Assembly: GCF_017562075.2 (NCBI RefSeq)
Contig: NC_054081.1
Coordinates: forward strand, 5,129,144-5,193,143
Direction of reading: 5' to 3'
Length of the DNA stretch: 64,000 nucleotides
Origin: Anopheles merus
Lineage: Eukaryota > Arthropoda > Insecta > Diptera > Culicidae
Shown here piece after piece: positions 12,740 to 23,264 of the stretch. The translations under genes and the position numbers were made by a program. Below the pieces are notes generated by a model. It did no database searches, was not told where the DNA came from, and worked only from the letters and a program-made list of their open reading frames with translations. Every line of letters begins with the position of its first letter. Position 1 is the first letter of the stretch.

Positions 12740-14018
12740 GTAAGTGTGTTAGACTAGACGGCGCGACAGCCTGTTGCCAGGGGGGGGGGGGGGCAGCTGC
12801 CAGGCACTTGTGGAACAGGAGCAACAGTGTACGGTTATACGGTTCTTGGGGAATTGTTTTCGTTCCCTTCATCCTGCTCCCAACCCTCCAAACTCTCTTC
12901 TTGGGCAGTGACCGTGACGTTGCGAAGCACGGTGGAACACCGACTGAAGCGTAACTGTCCACTGGGCGATGGCACACCTTTTTTGTTTGTTTTTTTGTTC
13001 CGCCACACCCTTCCATCAAAACTGACCCTTTGGGAACGGTTTTTTTTATCTTTATTTTCCTCCCTTTCACAGTAAATGTTCTTCTTTCGAAATGGGGATG
13101 GTTGGTGGGCTGAGAGGAGGGTTGTAAGAAAGCAACTCCTCTCCAAATGGTGGAACACTGTTGCTTCCGTACGACCGTACGTTAGCAAATCGGAAAGGAA
13201 TGTACAAACAGTGCACTGGCCATCTTGACCGCTTCAGCGTGAGTGTTTGATGCATGAGTCAGCCTGTGCCTTACATCATTCCTCATCCGAAACCGCATGA
13301 TATCACCTACCGAGGGATGCATTCGCGGAAGAACAAAAAAAAACAATCCACCACTCAATTGGCTCTTGAGCGCGAGCGGCAATGACATCATCGCGATCAG
13401 GCGGCGCGCCACAGACACGTTTCTCAACAGTCAAATGCAAATCTTCAACACAGCACGATAAGGAGCCCAAGCCCTTTGCAATGCCTGCACGGTTACAACC
13501 AAAGGACGCGAGAAGACCGCCCGCTTCCCGCCCGCCAAGTGTCGCTGAGGTTTTTAGGATGACACGCGACACCGAAACGCGAAATAAACATGTTTTGGTA
13601 AACACGTACATGCCACCTCCTCGGGGGGGTATGTTTTCGTTTTCGTTCGGTTCTTTGTCCCTGCCCACGCCGCGATTGTTCGTCCGTGCGTGTCTCGTGC
13701 GCTCGTCCCCAACGGGAAGGCTCACCAATTTCACTCTCGCTTGAATGTAGCGGCCCGCTGCTACAGGGTGTAGCGGAAGATTTGATTTTTTTTTACAAAG
13801 CATCGAATTAGTAATAACATAACATCATGCTTCACATAAGAGGTTGATGTCGATATAAGAGACATATGATCCAGTTTTGTGAATAAAAAAAAAATGTCAA
13901 CGCTAAAAAATGCAGAACACATCAATCGAATTTGACTGGGCGTCATCCATATTTTGCGTAACTTAAATAGAGAGGGAGGGGATGCCGTCAAATGTAATGA
14001 TTTTTTACATGAGAGAGA

Positions 14019-14019
<1 letters not shown>

Positions 14020-14078
<59 letters not shown>

Positions 14079-14146
14079 TGGGTGTGTGTGTGAATGTGTA
14101 TGTGTGAGTATGTGTGTGAGTATGTGTGTGTGTGACGGAAATAGAC

Positions 14147-14228
<82 letters not shown>

Positions 14229-14243
14229 CGAGAGAGAAAGAGA
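14020..14243. repeat. Compound (TG)n-(GA)n microsatellite
   Basis: A TG-rich run (14020-14132) is followed by a GA run (about 14147-14243). The two alternating tracts switch within a few bases. Confidence 0.95.
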
Positions 14244-14864
14244 GCTACACTTTTGTTATTTGACTCATATAATCCCAGAAGCTGCTATGTAAAACAATAC
14301 TGAAAATTATCAAACACGATTCGTCTCTAACAAGATGAAAATTGTATAACAAAAATCTTGAATCGAACAAACTAAACCTAAAAAATTTTATATTTATCAG
14401 CAGCCAGTCATTGGACGGCTTTTTTCACACTGATGTGAGACTGCAACAATTGTTGCAAACTAACGATGTCAGGTTCAGATAATCAGTATCAATGAGCTTT
14501 TAGTGGTCCGGTATGACGTTACTACAATTATGTTATTGTTGCATTGTTGTGAATTTTTTAAAGTTTTGGAAAGCAAGTGACAGAGAAAAAATTATATAAA
14601 TTTCATTTGTATCTCATTTTCGTGCAATGAATAAGCATAAAGTGGGAGGAGTTCATGGGGAGGGGGTGGGGGGGGGGGTATTGGATGGAGTGGTAACTAT
14701 TTGTAACGTAAGTTTTTTCGAAAGGAAAGTTTCCTGTACAATTTTTTTTTGTAACAATAAAGTGGACAAAGATTCGAAAATTTGCACTTCTTGCGTAACG
14801 TACTTCATGGATGATGCCTTCCCAAAAATAACTAGCACAACCATATAGAGGTGCTCATTAGGAA

Positions 14865-15150
14865 TATGTGTGTGTGTGTGTGTGTGTGCATGCGCGCGCG
14901 CGCGCGTGTGTGTGTATGTGTGTGCATGTGTGTGTGTGTGTATGTGTGTGTGCATGCGTGTATGTGTGTGTGCATGTGTGTGTGCATGTGTGTGTGTGCG
15001 TGTGTGTGTGGTGTGTGTGTGTGTGTGTGTGTGGTGTGTGTGGTGTGTGTGTGTGGTGTGTGTGTGTGTGTGTGCATGCGTGTATGTGTGTGTGCATGCG
15101 TGTGTGTGTGTGCGCGGGTGTGGTGTGTGTGTGTGTGTATGTGTGTGTGA
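14865..15150. repeat. Long imperfect (TG)n tract with a GC-alternating core
   Basis: About 285 bases of almost pure alternating purine-pyrimidine sequence, including CGCGCGCGCG near 14892 and periodic TGCATG interruptions. This composition favours left-handed Z-DNA. Confidence 0.95.
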
Positions 15151-17652
15151 TTTGTTCTCTGAAAAACATTAAAAATTATTTATTCTGTTGAAAAAAAACC
15201 CTCTTCTCCACCCTGTGCCACGATGCCGAGGCGTACTGTACGCACGACTTCCTACGGTAGACCGAAACCGGCACCGCTCGCAGTCAACAGTGTACGCTCC
15301 AGCCGTGAGGAACAGCTTCGCTTTCAGTTCGATTAAAGCAGCCCCCCTCCCCTCCTCCACTTTCGTTCGTGTTCGCGTGTGCTATTCTGTGTGCAAGTGC
15401 AAGTGACCCTTATCCACGCGTTCTCCTCCCGACCCTCACCCTCGCCGATCAACCTCGAAACGGTAGACGCTATCAATCAAAAGGCCGGAACAGCACCACA
15501 CGTAGCCCAGGTAGCCTCAGCAGTAGATTGGACTTGTTCGTACATTACCTGGACTGGTCGGTTCGTGCAACCTGTTGACAAATGGCGTGCTGTATTTAGC
15601 ATTCTTGCACGCAGTGTGACCCACATTTTTGGTGCAAGATTTTCCAACCCAACTCCAACAACTGAAACAAAACGGGCCGCGATGATGTCAGCCACGGTGT
15701 GGTTGAGTTTTATTTTTAAACTTCCCGCCCCGTGTTTGTTGTGCCAGTGACGGGTAGTGCTCCATAGGGGGGGCGGGTGGCGAGTTCAGGCAACTCCCCG
15801 ATGGAAGCAAATGGAGCACAGCGTGTTGGGTGGTGCTAAGTTCGAGCGATGGAGTTAGAATTAGAATCACCGGGGACGGGGAAAACACTTACTCATGCTG
15901 AAGAAAAACAGTTTTCGAGGAACAGATGGTGGCACAGGAAAGAGAATAACTCCACAATCACTCACACACACACACAAAAAAACATCGTTCCATTGTTGGC
16001 ATGACAAACGAACGCCACCCTTGACACGATTGTCCTAAAAAGGCGATCCCTTGCAGAGCGGGTGCGTACACGCGCGCACCACTTGCCGATCGAAGCGATC
16101 TCCCTCTTTTTTTCTCCCTCTCTCCATCTCCTCATCGTTTCCTTTGAAGAATGGATATTAAAGGCAAAGGTTTTGGAGGACTTCCACTTCGCACCAGCCA
16201 CTGGCTGGACGATCCAGATGACCCTGGCAGAGCGGAGGTTGTTTCCGGCGGTCCGCTGTAGCGCTGACATCACCACCGGCACCATGCGTCATCGCGGGCT
16301 GCAAGTGTGTAATACACCGTCCGCGAGCAGCGATGCACAAGCCGGCACTTTCAAACTCTTATCGAGCAATCTTCGCGCAACAGGTGACGCCGCGCCCTTA
16401 TCAACAGAAGCCAAGCGAGATTGCGCACAGCTTCGATACAAATTTGCAACGCTTCAAGCATCGGACGTGGCGCGTGGCCAATAGGGCGGGTTTCGATTAG
16501 AGGTTTGTCTTGCCTGACCTAAATAGCGCCCGAAACGCATCACGAAACGCATCGTGACATCACGCTCGCTCTCTGCGCAACTCCGCGATGGGGCTGTGGC
16601 TGATGTTTTTTTTTTTTTTTTGTTGCTCCCTCTGTTCACAGTGTGGTAGGGGAAAGGGCATGGGAAGCGAGATGTTGGAAGGAAAACGACACAGATTGCC
16701 CATTTGATTCTACCCCCAAAATATATCATCACGGTTGTTTGTGGTTGGTTGGTGCGCATTGAACACCCACGCGCATTGCGCTCATTCATAGCCACGTTCG
16801 TGTGTGTGTGCCACGGTAGATGATGCATTCCGTTGCCGTGAGGTTGGGTGGTTTACCCCTACAGGGCGCTATATATTTATTCGACCAGCGATTTCCCATT
16901 CTGTAGGGTTCGAGTTGGGGAGACAGAACACACAAAAAAAAGATGAGTTTCGTTGTTGTTGCTGTTGTTCATTTTCCAACTCCGAGGGTTGTAGGGCCTG
17001 TGCTACATTGCATTTGGGAAAAAAGACGAACAAGCGTTTTACGCGTTTTCAGGCATATTTTGGAATTTTTTTAGTTTTTAGCTGTGTAACATATTTTGAA
17101 TTGGCATTGAAGGTTCCTTTTAATAGATTTACAAACGATTTTCGGTTATTTCAATTTTTTATTTATTTATTTGTATTTGTTAAGTGATTGGCCATCATTT
17201 CGGCCTAATAATTAAACTATCTTAGTTGTCTAGGACAGCAATAAATAACATAAAGCATCACAGTACATTGTAACATCAGCACAAAACAAATAACAAAAAG
17301 TATCACAGCAAAACATACAGGCTAACATAAGGAATTCCAGTCAAAAGAGTCATAGTGTGCATTAAATCTGATAGCCATCGCAGTCATAGGTTTATTATCA
17401 ACTCTTAGTAGCCTATAGTGTCTTAAATCCAATTTAAATTCAATTTTAATTCTAATATTATTCTATTATACCAATCGAGTTGGTAGTTGTAATGTTAATT
17501 CCATCAAACATTTTTACCAGCTTCTTTTTGACTTACTTTTGTAACTTGAGGCAAGGTTATTCATTTTGACTGCTTATTACAGAGTTTTTAAGGAGATATC
17601 ATAGCTGTGGAACACTTTATTGACTCCTTCTTCCGAGAAAAGAACTTAAAGT

Positions 17653-17832
17653 GATGGGAATTGGACTCTACAGTACCCTTGTTGGACAAATCCAATAGGA
17701 ATTTCGAAGGAGCCTGTCTAAAAAGGGTGCCATAGAATCCAATTTCCATCATATGAAGCTCAATTAGAATGTAAAAGAGTCTAGGAAGTGCCCCACAACT
17801 ACGAAACCCTTAGAAAACCCTGTAAAGCAGTG
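17653..17832 (+). repeat. Dispersed stem-forming repeat, copy 1
   Basis: About 175 bases aligned by eye to 33131-33300. Within it, AATTGGACTCTACAGTACCC and AAGGGTGCCATAGAATCCAA are inverted relative to one another across about 45 bases, so the transcript could fold into a stem of about 22 pairs with a few mismatches. The flanking 17.2-17.6 kb resembles old retroelement DNA but no protein could be read. Confidence 0.7.
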
Positions 17833-18291
17833 ATCCACTTCAATTCATTTCCTTGTACGTTAACTTAGTATATAGAGTTGCCTACGGCTGATTGTTGCTG
17901 TTTTTTTTAAGGATTTATAGAGATGTTTCCCAAACAGTTTGAATTCCTTTTTTTATTTTTTTCTTGTTTTGAAAATATCTTACTGTGTTTGGTTATCGTC
18001 CATACATTTACAAATTATTTTATTCATGACTTGATATTAGGCGTGTGCAATTATTAAAGCGTGTGATAAAGTTTAAAAAAATCTGAGAGAGTATATGACT
18101 TTTTGATGCTTAAAATAAAAAATTATAACTTAAAACATTGTAGATATAGCATTGATTTTTTTTTGTTGAAAAACAAAACCTTTGTTTGTTATAAAAAAAA
18201 ACCTGACCGATTCAGCAGACAGCTGATTCAGATGCTTTTCAACAGTTCCCATTCAGAAACAATAACCAATTTGATTTGAGAGAGCTTTTGG

Positions 18292-18313
18292 ATTATTATT
18301 ATTATTATTATTA

Positions 18314-18358
<45 letters not shown>

Positions 18359-18375
18359 GTAGTAGTAGTAGTAGC

Positions 18376-18446
<71 letters not shown>

Positions 18447-18447
18447 C

Positions 18448-18482
<35 letters not shown>

Positions 18483-18521
18483 AAGTAGCAGTAGCAGTAG
18501 TATTAGTAGTAGTAATAATAG
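18292..18521. repeat. Compound trinucleotide microsatellite (ATT)n-(AGT)n
   Basis: About 65 bases of ATT repeats switch to about 160 bases of AGT repeats with sparse AGC and AGA variants, giving a compound array of about 230 bases. It lies about 0.5 kb upstream of the gene at 19032. Confidence 0.98.
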
Positions 18522-19031
18522 AGGATAGATAGTTTGATTAAAATGCTGTCCTTACGTGTAAGCGTGAATAAAAGTACAAAACAAAGGCATGTAATATTAA
18601 CCTTAGGCTACCAGATACTGCTTTAATGCACTAATGAAAAGCTAATCATTGGCTTCAGGCTCAGGCTGTTCTTAGCTTTCAGAACATTTCTCTGTGCTTC
18701 GTCGTGTATAGTTTCAGACCTACATAACCGACATTGCACATAAAAATAGGTTGATTTTTAAACAATCGAATGAAAACGCTTCAGACATAAGAACGAAACG
18801 CTTAAAATACTAGGCGCCTCATCGGCGCCACTCGAGTTGAAAGTGTTTCGTGAATGTGATGTTACTATTAAATTCTATTCACCCTCTACTTTTAGTGCAC
18901 TTTTTAACAACCATCCTTCCTTTCCAATTACGATATTTTCACGTTCATCTTTCCCTTCTCCGCTCGTTCGCAGCTTACCTTAGCGAAGACACCAACCAGC
19001 CCAGCAGCTTAGCTCGATTGATTGCCGCAAG

Positions 19032-19741
19032 ATGTCGCACTCGGTCGTAATAACGCGTACAACAACCACCACGACGAGCACGTCCCATCTCGTGCTCAAC
19101 ACGGGCTACCTCCGCACAACGCCCGGCCTGCTGAAGCTCGCCCAGCTGGTACACCTTACTGCCAATCAGACAAAAAACTCCCCAAAAAAAAACAAAACTC
19201 CTTCTACAGTGACACTGTTTTCTGTTTGTCTCTCCCCAACCCACCGATCCAGATCATCGGCGCCGTCAATGTCGGGCTGGTGGCGTACTACATCCGGCGC
19301 TATCCGACCTCCGGTCTGCCGGCCAGCGCCGAGTTCTTCTTCCTGCTGATGGCGGTCGCCTTCCTGGTCGGGACGTTCTGTCTGCTCGCCTCCTGTCTCG
19401 TGTCGCTCAGCACCGGCGGCATCATCTCGAAGACGATCTACGAGCTGGTGTACCATACGATCGCGTTCCTGCTCTACCTGATCGCCTCGATCATGCTGCT
19501 GGTGGACGTCACCAACGGGCGCTACTACCACACGATCAAGGATGCGTACATGGCGGCGGCGGTAAGAAGCGCGCGCCCTCGGGCGGGAGCGCACAACTGA
19601 GCGACACTCTTTTCAAGCTCTTGCGCTCATTCTCTCTCTCTCTCTCTCTCCGTTTCCCGCTCACAGATCCTTGGATTGATCGTGTCCGCTCTCTACCTCT
19701 TCAGCGCTCTGCTCGCTCAGCGCTCCTACCGCGGCATCTAA
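19032..19741 (+). CDS. MARVEL-domain tetraspan protein, 166 aa
   Basis: Three phase-0 exons, 19032-19148, 19253-19561 and 19667-19741, give a complete protein (39 + 103 + 24 residues). The N terminus has a Thr-rich cytoplasmic stretch (MSHSVVITRTTTTTT), then NTGYLRTTPGLLKLAQL. This is the usual entry of MARVEL/CMTM proteins, where a TPG-LK-x-x-QL segment leads into the first membrane helix. Four hydrophobic helices follow, at about 40-53, 68-92, 106-125 and 138-156. The last exon encodes helix 4 and a short tail (LLAQRSYRGI). The exon 1 donor, gtacac, is weak. The protein is expected in intracellular or plasma membranes, in trafficking or junctions. Its fly counterpart is not named here because I cannot separate the related insect genes from memory. 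Confidence 0.92.
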
Positions 19742-21853
19742 ACCGTGCGGGACCGAGCGCCGTCTGCCGTCTTCCAGCCACACCTCCGTTCCGGTCCACC
19801 GGCTGCCGCTGTGTTTGTGTTCCGCTCTCTCAGAGCGACCAACAAAAAAAAACATGTGCTCATGTGTTCGCTACGGTAGACGCTTCCTTGTTCCGTGTTC
19901 CCTCAATGTGTGTGTGTATACATGTGTGTGTTTGTATTTATCTATGTGTGTGCCTTTCCCTTCGACTCAGTTGTGTCGTTGGTCGCATTTCAAGCCACGT
20001 ATTTCTCTCCCCCTGCTCCTTGTTTGTTGACTTCGCGCTGTAATCTCACCGAAATGCTGCCCGAAGGGCTTGCTACCTAGATCGCTGTTTCAATGTCCAA
20101 TATGTATGTGTGTGTGTGTGTTTACTACCACTGACAAGCAAGTTTACTTACTGTATGGGTATGAGAAAAAGCAAAAAGCATCGGAAGAAAAACGGAACAA
20201 AAATCCCCAAACAATTCGGAAATGTGCTGGGAAGGATTTTTTAACAAAATGCCATATACTCGTTTTTTACAGTAACATCAGTATGATCCATTTTTTGAAA
20301 CGGTTTTTTTATACCACCAGTGGCTAAGATAAAGACATGCATTTCCTACACAGTTTAACACCACAACAAGTTGTTCTTTTTTACAACAAAAAATAAATTA
20401 AATAAGATATTTACAATCATAATCCAGTCCATAAAAACAGCAAGCGATAGGGAAACGTTTCTGCTCCTACCCAAAAGGGCACAGTAGGCATTAAAGTAGG
20501 CGCATCTACCTAAGTTGAGATTACTTACTCAGTCATCGTCCAATGGGTTTTTTGAAATTTTTTAAAATACTACTTTATACAACGTTGCAAAAATAGGAAT
20601 TCACATCTATTCAACACGCCTTGTTGTTCTTCTGCAATTGTTCTCATCGGTACTCGTGTCTTATAATCATGTAAGCAAACTTATTGTTCTTGATTGTTTT
20701 GTTTTTTTACTCGTATCTATGTTAGATAAGTTTTTTTTGTTTAAGCGTTTGGTACGCGATTACGAAGATAATAAAATAAACTAAAATTTGTTTTTTTCTT
20801 CTACTTTTACTTATTATTAGTTCGAGTTTCTTATGTTACAATTCATGTGAAGATCAAACCGTTTTATTGTTTAGCCTGATGTGCGGGATTCTTTTTGTCC
20901 GCCAAGTGTTTTTCATACCATTTAAGAGTGAAAATGAAATAAAAAAAAAATCACAATAATTGCTTTTCGATCTATTTTTAACCAACTACGGCATAAGTAA
21001 AGCATATCCTTTAAAGTAAAGGTTTAAAACGGGTTGTTTCTGCTGTTTTTCAATGTATTTTTTCGTTTTTTGACATAAATATCGTCTTGTTTACGTTTGG
21101 TAGTTCTTTTGACTTAAACGTTTTTATATTTCCCAATTATATTTTATCATTAAACAAATATGCTCCTAGGCTTTACATACAAAACACTATTGCACGTTTC
21201 ATTAGCAAACTTATTCGATGGAATTGGTTTCGTAGTTGATTTTGGCGTGCAGTATTTAGTGCTCTAGAAATACCTCTCTCAACGAGTAAAATCTCATTAA
21301 GAATTCAGTATTTCTATAATTTGGATTTTCGATCAGGCAAATGAGAGTTTCAATACTAACAATCATTTAATGTAAAACTATTTCCAGCAGGAGATGTGAC
21401 ACATATATTTTAATGTACAATAGTGTGTTGAGTGCTGTAGGGTTGCTGCTACTGATTTTATCATATTAATTTATCACAATTTTTCAAATGTGAAAAAAAG
21501 AAAGAAAAATAAAAAAAATTCTTGCAGAAAAAAGCAGTAAACTCGTTCTAGATATAAACCGGTGAAAGATCGTATAACGTTGCTATTGCTAGGCATTGGC
21601 AAAGTGATCCGGGCGAAACTACAAGCAAATAAACGATAAAATGGAATTTGACAATTTCGCATAATAAGAAAGAAAATAATATTGACCAAGAAACAGTGGA
21701 CTACAATAATCCTCACAAATAAGAGCATTTTTCACAAAATTATATGCAAAATTATTTAACTCGTTATCCTCGGGGTTCGACTGTGTTGTAAAGTATACTA
21801 CGTAAGTATATTACATACCTTCTGGCGCTTTGCTACGTCGTCATGAGGCAGTC
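19742..21853. other. 3' UTR of the MARVEL gene, then AT-rich intergenic DNA
   Basis: GC content falls after about 20100. AATAAA at 20392-20397 is a possible transcript end. The rest is AT-rich, with no exon or recognisable repeat found. Confidence 0.45.
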
Positions 21854-22060
21854 TGTACTAGTGATGGGTAAATTTGACAAAAATCCGGAGTCAACTCCGA
21901 TCCGACTCCGATAAATTCAGAATTGAGTCATCCGCAGTCGCCCGGAGTCGTTCGAATTCGTCCGGAGTCGTCTGTAGTCGCGCAGAGTCGTCCGCAGTCG
22001 GCCGGAGTCGTTCAAAGTCTTCCAGAGCCGCCCGGAGTCATTCGGAGTCAGAGTCATCAC
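21854..22060 (+). mobile_element. hAT-like terminal tip with a 12-bp tandem repeat (partial element)
   Basis: TAGTGATGGGTAAATTTGAC at the left edge resembles a hAT-type terminus and closely matches the tip of the element at 38421 (TAGTGTTGGGTAAAG). It is followed by about ten degenerate 12-base units of the form CCGGAGTCGTCN (about 21950-22055). No matching right terminus or target duplication was found, so the element is truncated or its right end was overwritten by the adjacent retrotransposon fragment. Confidence 0.5.
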
Positions 22061-22149
22061 CAAGTGAAAAACACCAAGGCCGATGCCGTTTTATAAAGGG
22101 CAAACGCCGATTTGAGCACGCTAACACAACAGACACTCTCCTCAGTCAC

Positions 22150-22680
22150 CAAACTGATCCAAATAAGTAGTCGCCCCTGGTACTGCCGCACATCACAAAT
22201 AGACTGGACCATCAAAAATCAGCTTCGGGCTGGTTGCAATAGTGTCATTGCAAACCGTCATTTTGCTGAACTTCAAAGGCAAAAATACCAACACCACCAT
22301 CTGATCTTCACTAACGAATCAGTACTAAACGGCTTCACTGGTTGTGGAATCTACTCTAAGTACGAACCTCAATCTTCGACGCAGAAGCAATTGCCCTGGT
22401 TATTGCAGCTGGCAAAGGCCTACACAGCGATAAACCCTACGTGATCTTCACGGACAGTGCAAATGTCCTTCGAGCACTTGAATCTAGATCCACCCGCGAC
22501 CCGAACATCCAACTACTCTGCAATATACCGAATTCACCCCAAGTTACATTCTGCTGGATTCCTGGTCACACAGGTATTCAGGGGAACGAAACGCTGTCAT
22601 AAAACTCTTCCACTCAGTGACTTCATTCGTCTTACCATCCAACCATCCATCATTCAATAGCTGGAATGGTTATAGTTAAT
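22150..22680 (+). pseudogene. Dead non-LTR retrotransposon fragment (RNase H region of ORF2)
   Basis: Two frames carry parts of an RNase H domain. One holds a linker ending TNESVLNGFTGCGIYSKYE (up to about 22370). The next, from 22372, holds FDAEAIAL, then VIFTDSANVLRAL, then FCWIPGHTGIQGNE. These contain the expected acidic residues and the HTGIQGNE signature of retrotransposon RNase H. The frame changes near 22370 and again after 22590, and no reverse transcriptase lies upstream. This is a short degraded piece of a Jockey/I-type element rather than an active copy. Confidence 0.8.
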
Positions 22681-23264
22681 ATTGCATTTCCGGATCACGT
22701 GGCATAGTTCCATTGAAAACTTAGCAACTGATATCATATTGAGAGTCTAGCAAATCGTTTCCATCAGTATAGTTTCAGCAGGTTTGGTGTTTTTGGCCAA
22801 TGACAATGCTCTGTATGTTCTCCCGCTCGACTGTCCTTGCAACATGTGGTACTTTTTAAGTGAAATTTCTGAGAACTGGGTCTCAAAGTACTTCCAAACT
22901 GCAAGAATATGTTTACAATTTTTATTTTCCCATAAATTTGAATCATTTTTTTAGCTTTAGCTCACCTTACCTCACTGAGGTCTTAGTAGACTGTTTTCCA
23001 TATACTAGACGGTGGCCGTATGACCTTGACGAGTTAAATTTAGTTTTAATATGTTAGTAGAGCCAAATTTGAAATTATTTATTTATTATTGAATTATTTG
23101 ATCCTGCTTCCCAGGTTTTGCCACATTCTGCGTGTGGGATTATTCCAACAAAACATTTTTGTAACAACTCACGTCATTCAAGCCATGACATGACTAGCTA
23201 CAATAAAATGAAACATGACCGATCAACCAAATGTGATCCATAACTTTTCCGGATCTTATTGGCC

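Larger units (their letters stand above)
12740..19031. other. Intergenic or 5' intronic DNA with microsatellites
   Basis: No coding exon is supported. The stretch holds the microsatellite blocks at 14020-14243, 14865-15150 and 18292-18521 and the stem-forming repeat at 17653-17832. A TCAGTTCG motif near 15324, followed by a CT-rich leader-like stretch and a possible donor near 15402, could be a promoter and 5' UTR exon for the gene at 19032. This is inferred from sequence feel only. Confidence 0.4.

Noticed and set aside
14851..15191. Cys-Val and Thr-His open frames
   Set aside because: Translations of (TG)n microsatellite DNA.
21874..22170. SR-protein-like frame rich in Ser-Arg
   Set aside because: Produced by the 12-bp CCGGAGTCG tandem repeat, with no other coding sign.
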